64,000 nt of DNA from contig JAHBVT010000001.1 of NCBI GenBank assembly GCA_019637355.1, positions 62,001 to 126,000 on the forward strand, in the 5' to 3' direction. Below, piece by piece: positions 55,510 through 63,288 of the stretch. Position numbers and translations under genes: made by a program. Position 1 is the first letter of the stretch, and every line of letters starts with the position of its first letter. This stretch comes from Gemmatimonadaceae bacterium. GTDB lineage: Bacteria > Gemmatimonadota > Gemmatimonadetes > Gemmatimonadales > Gemmatimonadaceae. A model generated the notes under the pieces. That model was not told the origin of the DNA, did not search any database, and was given only the letters and a program-made list of their open reading frames with translations.

Positions 55510-55773
55510 ATGCCGTATGTGATCACCGAAGCCTGCATCAACACCAAGGACAAGTCCTGTGTGGACGTATGCCCGGTGGATTGCATCTATGAGGGTCCGG
55601 ATATGCTGTACATCCATCCGGACGAGTGCATCGACTGCGGCGCCTGCGAGCCGGAGTGCCCGGTGACGGCGATCTTCCCGGAGGAGGACGTGCCGGCGAA
55701 CCTCAAGCAGTATATCCAGATCAACAAGGAAGTGTTCGAGAAGGAGCCGAAGCCGGGGCGGCCGACGCGGTAA
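55510..55773 (+). CDS. fdxA: Seven-iron ferredoxin
   Basis: 87 residues. Cys9, Cys17 and Cys50 would bind [3Fe-4S]; Cys21, Cys40, Cys43, Cys46 would bind [4Fe-4S], with Cys25 free, matching the Azotobacter FdI-type spacing. Low-potential electron carrier. Possible partners in the window include the radical SAM protein, but none is proved. A purine-rich GAGGAA lies 7-12 bases before ATG 55510. Followed by nested hairpins. Confidence 0.94.
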   Translation: MPYVITEACINTKDKSCVDVCPVDCIYEGPDMLYIHPDECIDCGACEPECPVTAIFPEEDVPANLKQYIQINKEVFEKEPKPGRPTR

Positions 55774-55860
55774 GGACGTATGACGGAGGACGGATGCGAC
55801 AAGGGTGCGCTGAGCTGAGCTCGGCGCACCCTTCAAGCATTCGTCCTCCGTCCTCCGTCA
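55774..55860. repeat. Nested hairpin between convergent genes
   Basis: Outer arms 55774-55797 and 55837-55860 are GACGGAGGACGGATGC-type imperfect inverted repeats. The inner stem 55801-55815 / 55819-55833 (AAGGGTGCGCTGAGC) has 14 of 15 pairs and a 3-nt loop, a strong terminator-like hairpin. Bidirectional termination likely. Confidence 0.88.
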
Positions 55861-55865
55861 ACGAC

Positions 55866-56414
55866 TTACATCCACCTGTCCTTCGCCCAGAACACGACGA
55901 TGATCGCCGCGAACTGCAGGAAGGTGCTGATCTCGCTCTTCCACGCCTCGGCCCAGAAGAACTCGCCCTCGGCGTCTTCCTTGCGCGGCGGGCGCGGGAA
56001 CCAGCGCGGCGTCTTCGCCTTGTAGTCGAGGTACACCTGGCCGAAGATGCTCTCGAGTACTCCCTCCTCGTAGCGCACGATGTAGTAGTACTCGATGGCG
56101 AAGATTACGGCCGCGACGGGCAGGAACCAGTGCACGCCGCTGATGGTGATGATGCCCATCCAGAGCAGGAAGTTGCCGTTGTAGAGCGGGTTGCGGCTCC
56201 ACGCAAAGGGGCCGTGCGAGACGAGTTTCTGCACGTTGCGTGAGCGGCGACGCGTCACGGTGCCGGCGGTGGCCACGCCCCACATCCGCCACCACTCGCC
56301 AATGACCATCACGACCACGCCGACGATGAGGTTGCGCGTGGTGAGCGCCTGCATCGCGAGGACGGGGACGAGCAGGAAGGGCACCGGCAGCCAGCCGCGG
56401 TTCTTGAAGAGCAC
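55866..56414 (-). CDS. Isoprenylcysteine carboxyl methyltransferase (ICMT)-like membrane protein
   Basis: 182 residues from GTG 56414; the frame is open further up but has no better start. Four or five membrane segments. SHGPFAWSRNPLYNGNFLLWMG is the ICMT/PEMT-type SAM-binding motif (GPxxxxRNPxY), followed by VRYEEGVLESIFGQVYLDYKAKTPRW, the usual R-E...F...Y..Y. Bacterial homologs methylate lipids or small molecules rather than prenylated proteins. Substrate unknown. Confidence 0.87.
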   Translation of the reverse strand: MLFKNRGWLPVPFLLVPVLAMQALTTRNLIVGVVVMVIGEWWRMWGVATAGTVTRRRSRNVQKLVSHGPFAWSRNPLYNGNFLLWMGIITISGVHWFLPVAAVIFAIEYYYIVRYEEGVLESIFGQVYLDYKAKTPRWFPRPPRKEDAEGEFFWAEAWKSEISTFLQFAAIIVVFWAKDRWM

Positions 56415-56507
56415 GGCACCGATCTTGGCGGCCTGCGTCTGCTCGGCGGCGCTGACGTTTTGGTGATTGGGCTGGGCGGTAGTCAGGGCAGTGTCCGGTG
56501 GGGGAAG

Positions 56508-57299
56508 TCAGGCGAGCCGCGACTGCAGGAAGGACGCAAGCAGCGCGTTGAAAGCGGCCGGATGTTCGACGCAGCTGGCGTGGCCGGCTCCGGGAATTAT
56601 CGCCAATTGGGAGCCGGAAATGGCGGCGTGCATCGCCTCGGATTCCTTCACCGGCGTCAGGGCGTCCTCGTCGCCGCAGAGCACGAGCGTCGGGACGGTG
56701 ATGGTGGCGAGCGTGGGCGTGGAGTCCGCGCGCGTGCGCATCGCCTCGAGGGCGTCGTGGATGGCGCCGACCTCGGCGCGGCGCATCATCGCGTCGAGGT
56801 GCTCGATGGCCCGCGGCCGTGAGGCGCGCGTGGTCTTGCCGACCATCCCGGGCATCATCGCTTCGGCGATGGCACCGGCCCCATCGCGCAGGGCCTGCAA
56901 CTGCATCGCGACGCGCTTCTCCTGACCCTCGAGCGTATCGGCGCCGGCACGGGTGTCGGCGAGCACGAGGCCGGCGATGCGCGCCGAATGCCGGCGCCAG
57001 AGCGCGAAGGCGAGGTACCCGCCCATCGAGAGGCCGCCGACGACCGCCGTGCGAATCTCGAGCGCATCGAGGGCCGCAACGGTCCAGTCGGCCCAGGCAT
57101 CGAAGGACGGCGCCACGCCGCTCTCGCTCTCGCCGAAGCCGGGGAGGTCGAGCGCGATGAGCCGCGCACCGGACGGCGGCGCGGCAAGCTGGGCCTCCCA
57201 GAGGGTACGGTCGTGCGGAAAGCCGTGCAGGAGCACGACGGGGCGTCCCGTGCCTGCTTCGTCGTAGCCGACGGCGCCGCGGTCGGTGGCAAGGATCAC
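56508..57299 (-). CDS. Alpha/beta hydrolase
   Basis: 263 residues from GTG 57299 (GTGA overlap with the permease gene). Oxyanion HGFPHD, nucleophile Ser91 in GGLSMGGY, acid Asp in LCGDEDALTP and His in GAGHASCVEHP form a complete triad. General esterase, lipase or lactonase type; similar proteins act on 3-oxoadipate enol-lactone, but the substrate cannot be assigned. Confidence 0.9.
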   Translation of the reverse strand: MILATDRGAVGYDEAGTGRPVVLLHGFPHDRTLWEAQLAAPPSGARLIALDLPGFGESESGVAPSFDAWADWTVAALDALEIRTAVVGGLSMGGYLAFALWRRHSARIAGLVLADTRAGADTLEGQEKRVAMQLQALRDGAGAIAEAMMPGMVGKTTRASRPRAIEHLDAMMRRAEVGAIHDALEAMRTRADSTPTLATITVPTLVLCGDEDALTPVKESEAMHAAISGSQLAIIPGAGHASCVEHPAAFNALLASFLQSRLA

Positions 57300-58435
57300 G
57301 CGGGATCTCCTCCGCCCGACTTCGGGGTGATGGACGGCAATGCCATCTCGACGGTCGGCAGCGGCGGGAGCTCGTCCTCCACCCAGAACGTCCGGACGGC
57401 GACGACGATCGTGGCCAAGAGCGGAATGGCGACGAAGAGTCCGAGGAAGCCGAACACGTAGGCCATCACGACCTGCGCGACGAGCGTGAGCGCGGGTGGC
57501 AGGTCGAGTTGCTCCTTCATCAGGTACGGGATGAGCAGGTTGTTCTCGAGGAACTGGATGGCCCAGTACGCGCCGATGACGATGGCGGCCTTCTGCGGCG
57601 AATCCACGAAGCCCATCAGCACGGCGGGAATCGCGGCGAGCATCGGGCCGATGTTCGGCACGAACTCGAAGATGCCGGCGATGACGCCGAGCGGGAACGC
57701 GGCGCGCACGCCGAGGATGGCGAGCACGATGGTCGTGACGACGCCGATCACGAGCATCGCGATGAGCTGCGTGGCGAACCAGGTGCGCAGCGTGGTGCCG
57801 ACGGCCGTGAGCAGCTGGCCGAATCGATCGCGGCGAGCGATGGGCACGAGCAGCATCAACCCGCGGCGGTAGACATCGGGATCGGCGGCGATGTAGAGCG
57901 CGAGGAACACGACCATCACGACGCCCGCGGCGACGACCAGCGTGGACTGGAGGATGCCGAAGGCGAAATCGGTGACCGCCGGTGCGTGCTTCGCGACGGC
58001 GCTGCCGACGCGGCTGGACCCATCGTCGGTGGCGGGGGCGATCAGATCGAGCAGGGCAGGCTGCTTGGACGCCAGCCAGGTCTCAAGGTTGGTGATGGCT
58101 TCGGGGAGCTTGGTGCGCAGATCCTGTGACTGCTCCACCAGCGTCGGGCCCGTCCAGGCGACCACGCCGGCGAGCAGCAACACCGTACCGAGCACGACCG
58201 CGGCGGCCGCGATGTTGCGATTGATGCGCACCCGCGCCACGACCCAGTCGGTGGCGCGCGCCGCCGAGAGCCCGAAGAGGATGCCGAGGAAGGCCGTAAG
58301 GACCAGGATGCGGGCCGACCACAGCAGTTGGAAGAGGATGAGCGTGGCGATGACCGCCAGCGCCGCCCGGTAGATGTCGCCGGGGCGCAGCGGGTGGTCG
58401 GTCTTCTTGCCGGGGAGGGTGGTCAGCAGGGACAT
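57296..58435 (-). CDS. AI-2E family transporter (PerM/YdiK/TqsA-like)
   Basis: 379 residues from ATG 58435; upstream frame not used. Seven to eight membrane helices in the PF01594 arrangement, with a soluble segment between helices 3 and 4 (residues 100-150) and conserved FEFVPNIGPMLAAIPA and LENNLLIPYLM motifs. Members include exporters of AI-2 and Na+/H+ antiporters; no function is asserted. Coupled to the hydrolase gene. Confidence 0.93.
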   Translation of the reverse strand: MSLLTTLPGKKTDHPLRPGDIYRAALAVIATLILFQLLWSARILVLTAFLGILFGLSAARATDWVVARVRINRNIAAAAVVLGTVLLLAGVVAWTGPTLVEQSQDLRTKLPEAITNLETWLASKQPALLDLIAPATDDGSSRVGSAVAKHAPAVTDFAFGILQSTLVVAAGVVMVVFLALYIAADPDVYRRGLMLLVPIARRDRFGQLLTAVGTTLRTWFATQLIAMLVIGVVTTIVLAILGVRAAFPLGVIAGIFEFVPNIGPMLAAIPAVLMGFVDSPQKAAIVIGAYWAIQFLENNLLIPYLMKEQLDLPPALTLVAQVVMAYVFGFLGLFVAIPLLATIVVAVRTFWVEDELPPLPTVEMALPSITPKSGGGDPA

Positions 58436-58545
58436 ATCGGCTGGTGACGGATGAGGGGAACTGAACCCCTCGCGCCCCATTGAGGCAAGGGCGGCCGCTG
58501 CTTGGTGCGGGGGCTAGATTGCAGGCACCTGAACCCCTGAGCGCC

Positions 58546-59721
58546 GTGTCCCGTTCCGCGAAATCGCTGTCCGCCGAGTATCTCGATACCGATGCCGCCG
58601 TGTCCGCCTGGCTCGCGAAGGCCAAAGGCGCGCGCCGCCTCGCGTTGGATACCGAAGGGGCGAGCTTCCATCGCTACGTGGACCGCATCTACCTGCTGCA
58701 GCTCTCGACGGACAGCGCGCACGCGATCATCGACCCGCTGGCGGTCGCGTCGCCGGCCCAGCTCGGGGCGCTGATCGAGGATCCGAAGGTCGAGATCGTC
58801 TTTCACGACGCGGACTACGACCTGCGCCTGCTGCACCAGGACTACGGCTGGAACGTGCGCAACGTCTTCGACACGCGCGTGGCATCGCAACTGCTCGGCA
58901 TCAAGGCCTTTGGGCTGGCCTCGCTGCTCGAGGCGTACTTTGGCGTGAAGCTCGACAAGAAGCACCAGCGCGCCGACTGGTCGATGCGCCCGCTGACCGC
59001 CGATATGCTGGACTACGCGGCGCAGGACACGATTCACCTACTGGGCCTGCGCGACGAGCTGCACGGGCAGCTGGTGAAGAAGGGCCGCTTGGCGTGGGCG
59101 CAGGAGGAGTTTGAACGACTGGCGCTGGTGCGATGGTCGGCCGATGACTCCGCAGACGCCTTCTTGCGCGTGAAGGGTGCCCGCGATCTTACGCGCCGCG
59201 AGCTGGCCGTGTTCCGCGAGCTGGTGCAGTGGCGCGACGCGACGGCGCTGAAGCTGGATCGCGCGACGTTCCGCGTGGTGAGCAACGAGGTGCTGCTGGA
59301 GGCGGCGAAGGCGCACCCGGCGAGCAAGGAATCGCTGGGGAACATCAAGGGGATGCCGCGCGGCATCCTCGAGCGCACGCACGCCGAGATCCTTGCGGCG
59401 ATCGACCGCGGGCTGGCGGTGCCGGAGGCGGAGCTGCCGAGGTTTCCGAAGGCGGCGCGCTGGGACCGCGACCCGGAGTTCGATCACAAGGTCGGCGCGG
59501 TGAAGGCGGTGCGCGACGCGGCGGCGGCGCGGCTCGAACTGGATCCCGGGGTGCTTTGCTCGCGCGAGCGGATGGAGGCGGTGGCGCGGATGCTCCCGGG
59601 CGAGCCGGGGGAGATCCTGCAGATCCCGGATTTCCGGCGCTGGCAGGTCGAGGAGTTGGGGGCGGAGTTCGTGCGGGTGCTGGCGCCCTGGAGGAAGAAC
59701 GATTCGCCGTACCGGGAGTGA
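58546..59721 (+). CDS. rnd: Ribonuclease D
   Basis: 3'-5' exoribonuclease that trims tRNA and other stable RNA. 391 residues from GTG 58546. DEDDy motifs: Asp35/Glu37 in LALDTEGAS, FHDADYDLRLL, and YAAQDTIHLL with the catalytic Tyr. Then an HRDC domain (ELAVFRELVQWRDATAL) and a second helical domain. The start region overlaps a GAGGGG/CCCCTC hairpin (58453-58471) upstream. Followed immediately by the 340-bp nested palindrome, whose left arm begins within the stop codon. Confidence 0.92.
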   Translation: MSRSAKSLSAEYLDTDAAVSAWLAKAKGARRLALDTEGASFHRYVDRIYLLQLSTDSAHAIIDPLAVASPAQLGALIEDPKVEIVFHDADYDLRLLHQDYGWNVRNVFDTRVASQLLGIKAFGLASLLEAYFGVKLDKKHQRADWSMRPLTADMLDYAAQDTIHLLGLRDELHGQLVKKGRLAWAQEEFERLALVRWSADDSADAFLRVKGARDLTRRELAVFRELVQWRDATALKLDRATFRVVSNEVLLEAAKAHPASKESLGNIKGMPRGILERTHAEILAAIDRGLAVPEAELPRFPKAARWDRDPEFDHKVGAVKAVRDAAAARLELDPGVLCSRERMEAVARMLPGEPGEILQIPDFRRWQVEELGAEFVRVLAPWRKNDSPYRE

Positions 59722-60059
59722 ACGGCGGTTCACCACAGAGGACACAGAGGACACAGAGGGCACAGAGAACTGCAACTGCTTTTGAACGCAGAGACGCAGA
59801 GGGCGCGGAGAACTGCAAGGACGAGAGGAACTGCAAGACAAGAACTACAAAATTCAAGAACTACAAAGTTCAAGAACTACAAGGACAAGAATTGCAGGGA
59901 CAACTGCCAGTGCAAAGCTCTAGGGGTCCACGCCGATAAATCGGTGCGGACCCCCTCGCACTTGCAGTTCTCTGCGCCCTCTGCGCCTCTGCGTTGAACG
60001 CAGTTCGCAGTTTGTAGTTCTCTGTGTCCTCTGTGCCCTCTGTGGTGAATACGCCGTTC
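59720..60059. repeat. 340-bp layered palindrome (three nested inverted repeats plus direct repeats)
   Basis: Outer arms 59720-59779 / 60000-60059 contain CACAGAGGACACAGAGG units and pair over about 60 nt imperfectly. Middle arms 59784-59819 / 59961-59996 (ACGCAGAGRCGCAGAGGG) match at 33 of 36. Between them are three 16-bp tandem copies of AAGAACTACAAAATTC type (59840-59887) and a central hairpin GGGGTCCACGCCGA / TCGGTGCGGACCCC with loop TAAA (59923-59954). No protein-coding capacity; it fills the gap between two convergent genes. Confidence 0.9.
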
Positions 60060-60396
60060 AGAACCCGAGATACGCCCGCACTCTCGGCTCGATCCGATCA
60101 GGCGTCCACGGCGGCGACCAGACGAGGTTCATCGACACGCTCCCGACGCCCTCGAGCGCCTTCAGCTGGTTCTCGGCGTCGGTCATTATCTCCGGGCCGG
60201 AGGGGCACCCGGGCGAGGTGAGCGACATATCGACCTTCACGTCGTTGCCCTCGACGGCGATGCCGTAGATGAGGCCGAGATCGAGGATGTTGAGGTTAAG
60301 CTCGGGGTCCTTCACGCGCCGCAGCGCGAGCTTCACCTGGTCTTCGGTGATGCCGGCGGGCGCGGGCGCGGGCGATGGCGTAGCGGTATCGGTCAC
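60058..60396 (-). CDS. DUF59/MIP18-like protein, SufT-related
   Basis: 112 residues from GTG 60396, which overlaps the hydrolase stop (GTGA). ALRRVKDPELNLNILDLGLIYGI and LTSPGCPSGPEIMTD match the metal-sulfur cluster assembly factor family with its conserved Asp-Pro-Glu and Cys. Family members (SufT, PaaD) aid Fe-S maturation. It is 16 kb from the suf operon. A Pro/Ala N-terminus precedes the domain. Confidence 0.92.
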   Translation of the reverse strand: MTDTATPSPAPAPAGITEDQVKLALRRVKDPELNLNILDLGLIYGIAVEGNDVKVDMSLTSPGCPSGPEIMTDAENQLKALEGVGSVSMNLVWSPPWTPDRIEPRVRAYLGF

Positions 60397-61682
60397 GGCG
60401 TGTCCGTCTCGGGGCTCGAGGCCGCGCTGGCGCGCGGAAGGGTCGTCGGACGACGAATCAGCGTCCGTGCCGGCGGGTTCCAGTCGGGCCGCTGGTCCAC
60501 GCGGAAGTCGCGCGGCCAGCTCACGGCGGCGAGCTGGCGGTCGTCGGTGATGGCGAGCGCCGCCGCGTCGGCGACGTCGTGCCGCACGTCGGCGATGATG
60601 ATGCCGGCCCGCTGGGCGCGTGGGTCGTGCACGCGGTTGGTCAGGATGATGACGAAGAGCTCGCGCTCGGGGTCGATCCACAGTGACGTCCCGGTGTATC
60701 CGGCGTGGCCGTAGGTGCGCTCACTCAAGAACTCGCCGGAGCCCTGCTCGCCCGACGCGATCATCCAGCCGTAGGTGCGGTTGCCGGCCTGCAGCGTGGT
60801 GAAGCGCCGTACGGTGGAGTCGGCGATGAGCCGCAGGTCGCCGTAGCGACCGCGGTTGAGCATCATCTGCGCGAAGATGGCGAGATCCTGCGCCGTACCG
60901 AAGAGCCCGGCGTGGCCGCTGACGCCGCCGAGCCGCCAGGCCGATTCGTCGTGCACCTCGCCGCGCAGCGGATAGCCGCGGGGCGGATACATCTCCGTCG
61001 GCGCGATGCGTGCGCGCAACACGGGGTCCGGGCGATAGCCGGTGTCGTGCATCCCGAGCGGCTCGAAGATGCGCGTGCGGCAGAACTGGTCGAGCGGCAT
61101 CCCGCTCACGCGCTCGATGGTGAAGCCGAGTACCATCGCGCCGAGGTCGGAATAATCGGTGACGCCGCCGGGAATCGAGTTGAGCCGGGTCGTCAGCACC
61201 TGCTCGCGGCCCTCGGCGGGACTGTTGGCCGTCTGCCAGATGCGCCGGCCCGGCGGCAGGCCCGAGCGATGCGTGAGCAGCTGCGCGACCGTGACGCGCT
61301 CCTTCCAGCGCCCGGTGAACTCCGGTAGCACGGTCTGCACGCGCAGGTCGAGCGGAAGCTTGCCTTCGTCGTAGAGGATCATCGCGGCCGTCGAGAGGCA
61401 GACGGCCTTCGTCAGCGATGCGAGATCGTAGATGCTGCTGACCGGATTCACCTCGCCGGTCTGGTGCCAGGCGAGGCGCCCGTAGCCCTTCTGGTGCACG
61501 ACGCCTCCGCGTCGGCCGATGACGACTGCCGCGCCCGGATATGCGCCCGCCGTGATACCACGCTGGACGATGCGGTCGACTTCAGCGAGGCGCGCAGCGG
61601 ACATCCCGACGGCGCGAGGGGGCTGGAGCGGGACCGGATCCGGCGGGAGGGTGAGGAGGGTGGCGAGGGCGAGGAGGAGCAT
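60393..61682 (-). CDS. Exported class C beta-lactamase-like serine hydrolase
   Basis: 429 residues from ATG 61682. N-terminal hydrophobic leader. Catalytic Ser89-x-x-Lys92 in LASLTKAV, Tyr in VTDYSDLG (YxN-type with Ser) and GHAGYTGTSLW (HxG box) complete a penicillin-binding-type site. Likely a peptidase or esterase (EstB/DD-peptidase like) rather than a resistance enzyme. Coupled to the DUF59 gene. Confidence 0.9.
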   Translation of the reverse strand: MLLLALATLLTLPPDPVPLQPPRAVGMSAARLAEVDRIVQRGITAGAYPGAAVVIGRRGGVVHQKGYGRLAWHQTGEVNPVSSIYDLASLTKAVCLSTAAMILYDEGKLPLDLRVQTVLPEFTGRWKERVTVAQLLTHRSGLPPGRRIWQTANSPAEGREQVLTTRLNSIPGGVTDYSDLGAMVLGFTIERVSGMPLDQFCRTRIFEPLGMHDTGYRPDPVLRARIAPTEMYPPRGYPLRGEVHDESAWRLGGVSGHAGLFGTAQDLAIFAQMMLNRGRYGDLRLIADSTVRRFTTLQAGNRTYGWMIASGEQGSGEFLSERTYGHAGYTGTSLWIDPERELFVIILTNRVHDPRAQRAGIIIADVRHDVADAAALAITDDRQLAAVSWPRDFRVDQRPDWNPPARTLIRRPTTLPRASAASSPETDTP

Positions 61683-61890
61683 TGGGGGTGGAGAGGGGGC
61701 TGCTGTTCTGAAGGTAAGCGAAGCGGGAGACGGGAGGGGGGAGGGGGGTGACGGCGGGGAGAGGGGAGATGGGAGATGGCTGAGAGACGGGGCACGAAGT
61801 CCTTAGCTAAGTCGCGTTCTTACAATGGATTGCGCTGAGTCCAAGCCGGTTCTCAACCTTCCGTCTTCAGTCTTCCGTCCGCCGTCTAGT
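61683..61890. repeat. Repeat-rich half of the 311-bp divergent spacer
   Basis: 61720-61800 is a G/A-rich block containing GGTGACGGC...GGCTGAGAGACG, shared with 46224-46270. 61859-61886 matches the M24 signal-peptide codons at 27 of 28 bases. The remaining 61891-61993 has no repeat and I see no clear promoter there, although it must serve the sigma gene. Confidence 0.75.
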
Positions 61891-61993
61891 ACAGACACGG
61901 CATACAGCGTTCCCGTCACCAACCGGTGCCACGCTCCCGTATGGCCCGAAGGCAACCCTGCCGTCCCTTTCCGTGACAGATTGAGCGTACGCA

Positions 61994-62569
61994 ATGGCTA
62001 CAGACCCCCTCACCATCCGACGCGCCATCAACGGTGACGAGTCGGCGCTGCGCGCCCTGTGGGTGGCGCACGCGCCGCGCATCGATGCCGTCGTGCGCCG
62101 GTTGGTCGGTGATCCCGACCAGGCGGCGGACATCGCGCAGGAAGTCTGGATCCAGATCTTCCGGGCTCTGCCGTCGTGGCGCGGGGATTCGCAGTTCTCG
62201 ACCTGGGCGCACCGCATCGCGGTGAACCGCACGCTCAATGCGCTGCGCTCGGTGCGCCGGATCGCGAAGCTCGAGACGGTGATGGAAGAAGACACGGTGT
62301 CGGTGGAGGCGGACACGGATCGTTCGTTCCTCGCGCAATCCATCGACGAAGCGGTACAGCAACTCTCGCCGGGCGCACGTGCGGTGTTCGTGCTGCACGA
62401 CGTGGAAGGCTACACGCACGAGGAGATCGCCCAGGAACTCGGCATCACCTCGGGTGGCTCGAAGTCCCAACTGTTCAAGGCGCGCGCGAAGCTTCGCCGG
62501 CTGCTCGCGCACCTCGTGGATGCAACCTCGCCGGCGCAGGATCCAGGATATGTCACACCTCTCGACTGA
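61994..62569 (+). CDS. ECF sigma factor (RpoE-like)
   Basis: 191 residues. Region 2: PDQAADIAQEVWIQIFRALPSWRGDSQFSTWAHRIAVNRTLN; region 4: LSPGARAVFVLHDVEGYTHEEIAQELGITSGGSKSQLFKARAKL. Directs RNA polymerase to stress or envelope genes. Translation overlaps its zinc anti-sigma partner by 20 bp, so the pair is stoichiometric. The upstream 300-bp spacer is repeat-rich. Confidence 0.95.
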   Translation: MATDPLTIRRAINGDESALRALWVAHAPRIDAVVRRLVGDPDQAADIAQEVWIQIFRALPSWRGDSQFSTWAHRIAVNRTLNALRSVRRIAKLETVMEEDTVSVEADTDRSFLAQSIDEAVQQLSPGARAVFVLHDVEGYTHEEIAQELGITSGGSKSQLFKARAKLRRLLAHLVDATSPAQDPGYVTPLD

Positions 62570-63287
62570 CCGACTCGCCGCGATTGCGGACGACACGCCG
62601 ACTCCGGACGAAGCGACGCACCTCGCCGGTTGCTGGGATTGCCGCGCGGAAGTGGCTGCGTACCGCCGACTGGCGCGGATGGCGGCAATGGCGCCGATTC
62701 CCAGCGAGCCGCTGACCGCGTGGTCGCAGTTGGCACCGCAGCTTCGCGCCGATGGCCTCATCGTAGACGCGTCGCGTGTGGCATCCGGCGGCAGCGGTGC
62801 TTCCGTGCAACCGCTGATGCGCAACGGACGCAAGCCGACGTTGCAGTTGTGGACGATGCGTCTGGCGGCTGGCCTCGCGCTGCTCGTGGGCGGCGGTCTG
62901 GTCGGACGCGTGACCGCTGATGGCCCAGAGGCGCTGCCGTTCGAGGCCTCGTTGGTGGCGTCTCAGGCGCAGCCGGTGGCGCAGTTCCGCTCGCCGGATG
63001 AAGCCATTCGCGCGCTCACGGTGGCGCAGCAGCAGTATCAGGTCGCGGCGGCATTCCTCGCGTCGCAGGACACGCTCTCGCGCTTCGTGGGAATGAACCA
63101 AGATTCGTATGAGGCGCGGCTTGCGGCGCTTGACGAGATCGCCGCGACGACGCGTGCCGCGCTCTACCGTGCGCCGCAGGATCCGCTGCTCAACCAGTAC
63201 TACCTGACCACGCTCGGCGCCCGCGAGGCGACGCTGCGCGAGATCGGGGCCTCGCTGCCGGGCACGCGGCGGCTGGAGCGGTACTGA
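62550..63287 (+). CDS. Anti-sigma factor with ZAS zinc finger and membrane helix
   Basis: 245 residues from ATG 62550. His24-x3-Cys28-x2-Cys31 (THLAGCWDCRAEV) is the zinc-binding anti-sigma motif. One membrane helix at about 104-123 (LAAGLALLVGGGLVGRV), then a periplasmic helical domain of about 120 residues rich in Gln/Ala, which could sense envelope stress or be cleaved. It holds the sigma factor at the membrane. Confidence 0.9.
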   Translation: MSHLSTDRLAAIADDTPTPDEATHLAGCWDCRAEVAAYRRLARMAAMAPIPSEPLTAWSQLAPQLRADGLIVDASRVASGGSGASVQPLMRNGRKPTLQLWTMRLAAGLALLVGGGLVGRVTADGPEALPFEASLVASQAQPVAQFRSPDEAIRALTVAQQQYQVAAAFLASQDTLSRFVGMNQDSYEARLAALDEIAATTRAALYRAPQDPLLNQYYLTTLGAREATLREIGASLPGTRRLERY

Positions 63288-63288
63288 G

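Noticed and set aside
58453-58471. GAGGGG-AACTGAA-CCCCTC hairpin as a tRNA T-arm or tRNA gene
   Set aside because: The loop does not match TTCRANNC well and no acceptor, D or anticodon arms surround it; more likely a chance or regulatory hairpin.
61891-61993. Riboswitch in the spacer before the ECF sigma gene
   Set aside because: Some pairing is possible, but no known aptamer consensus is evident.
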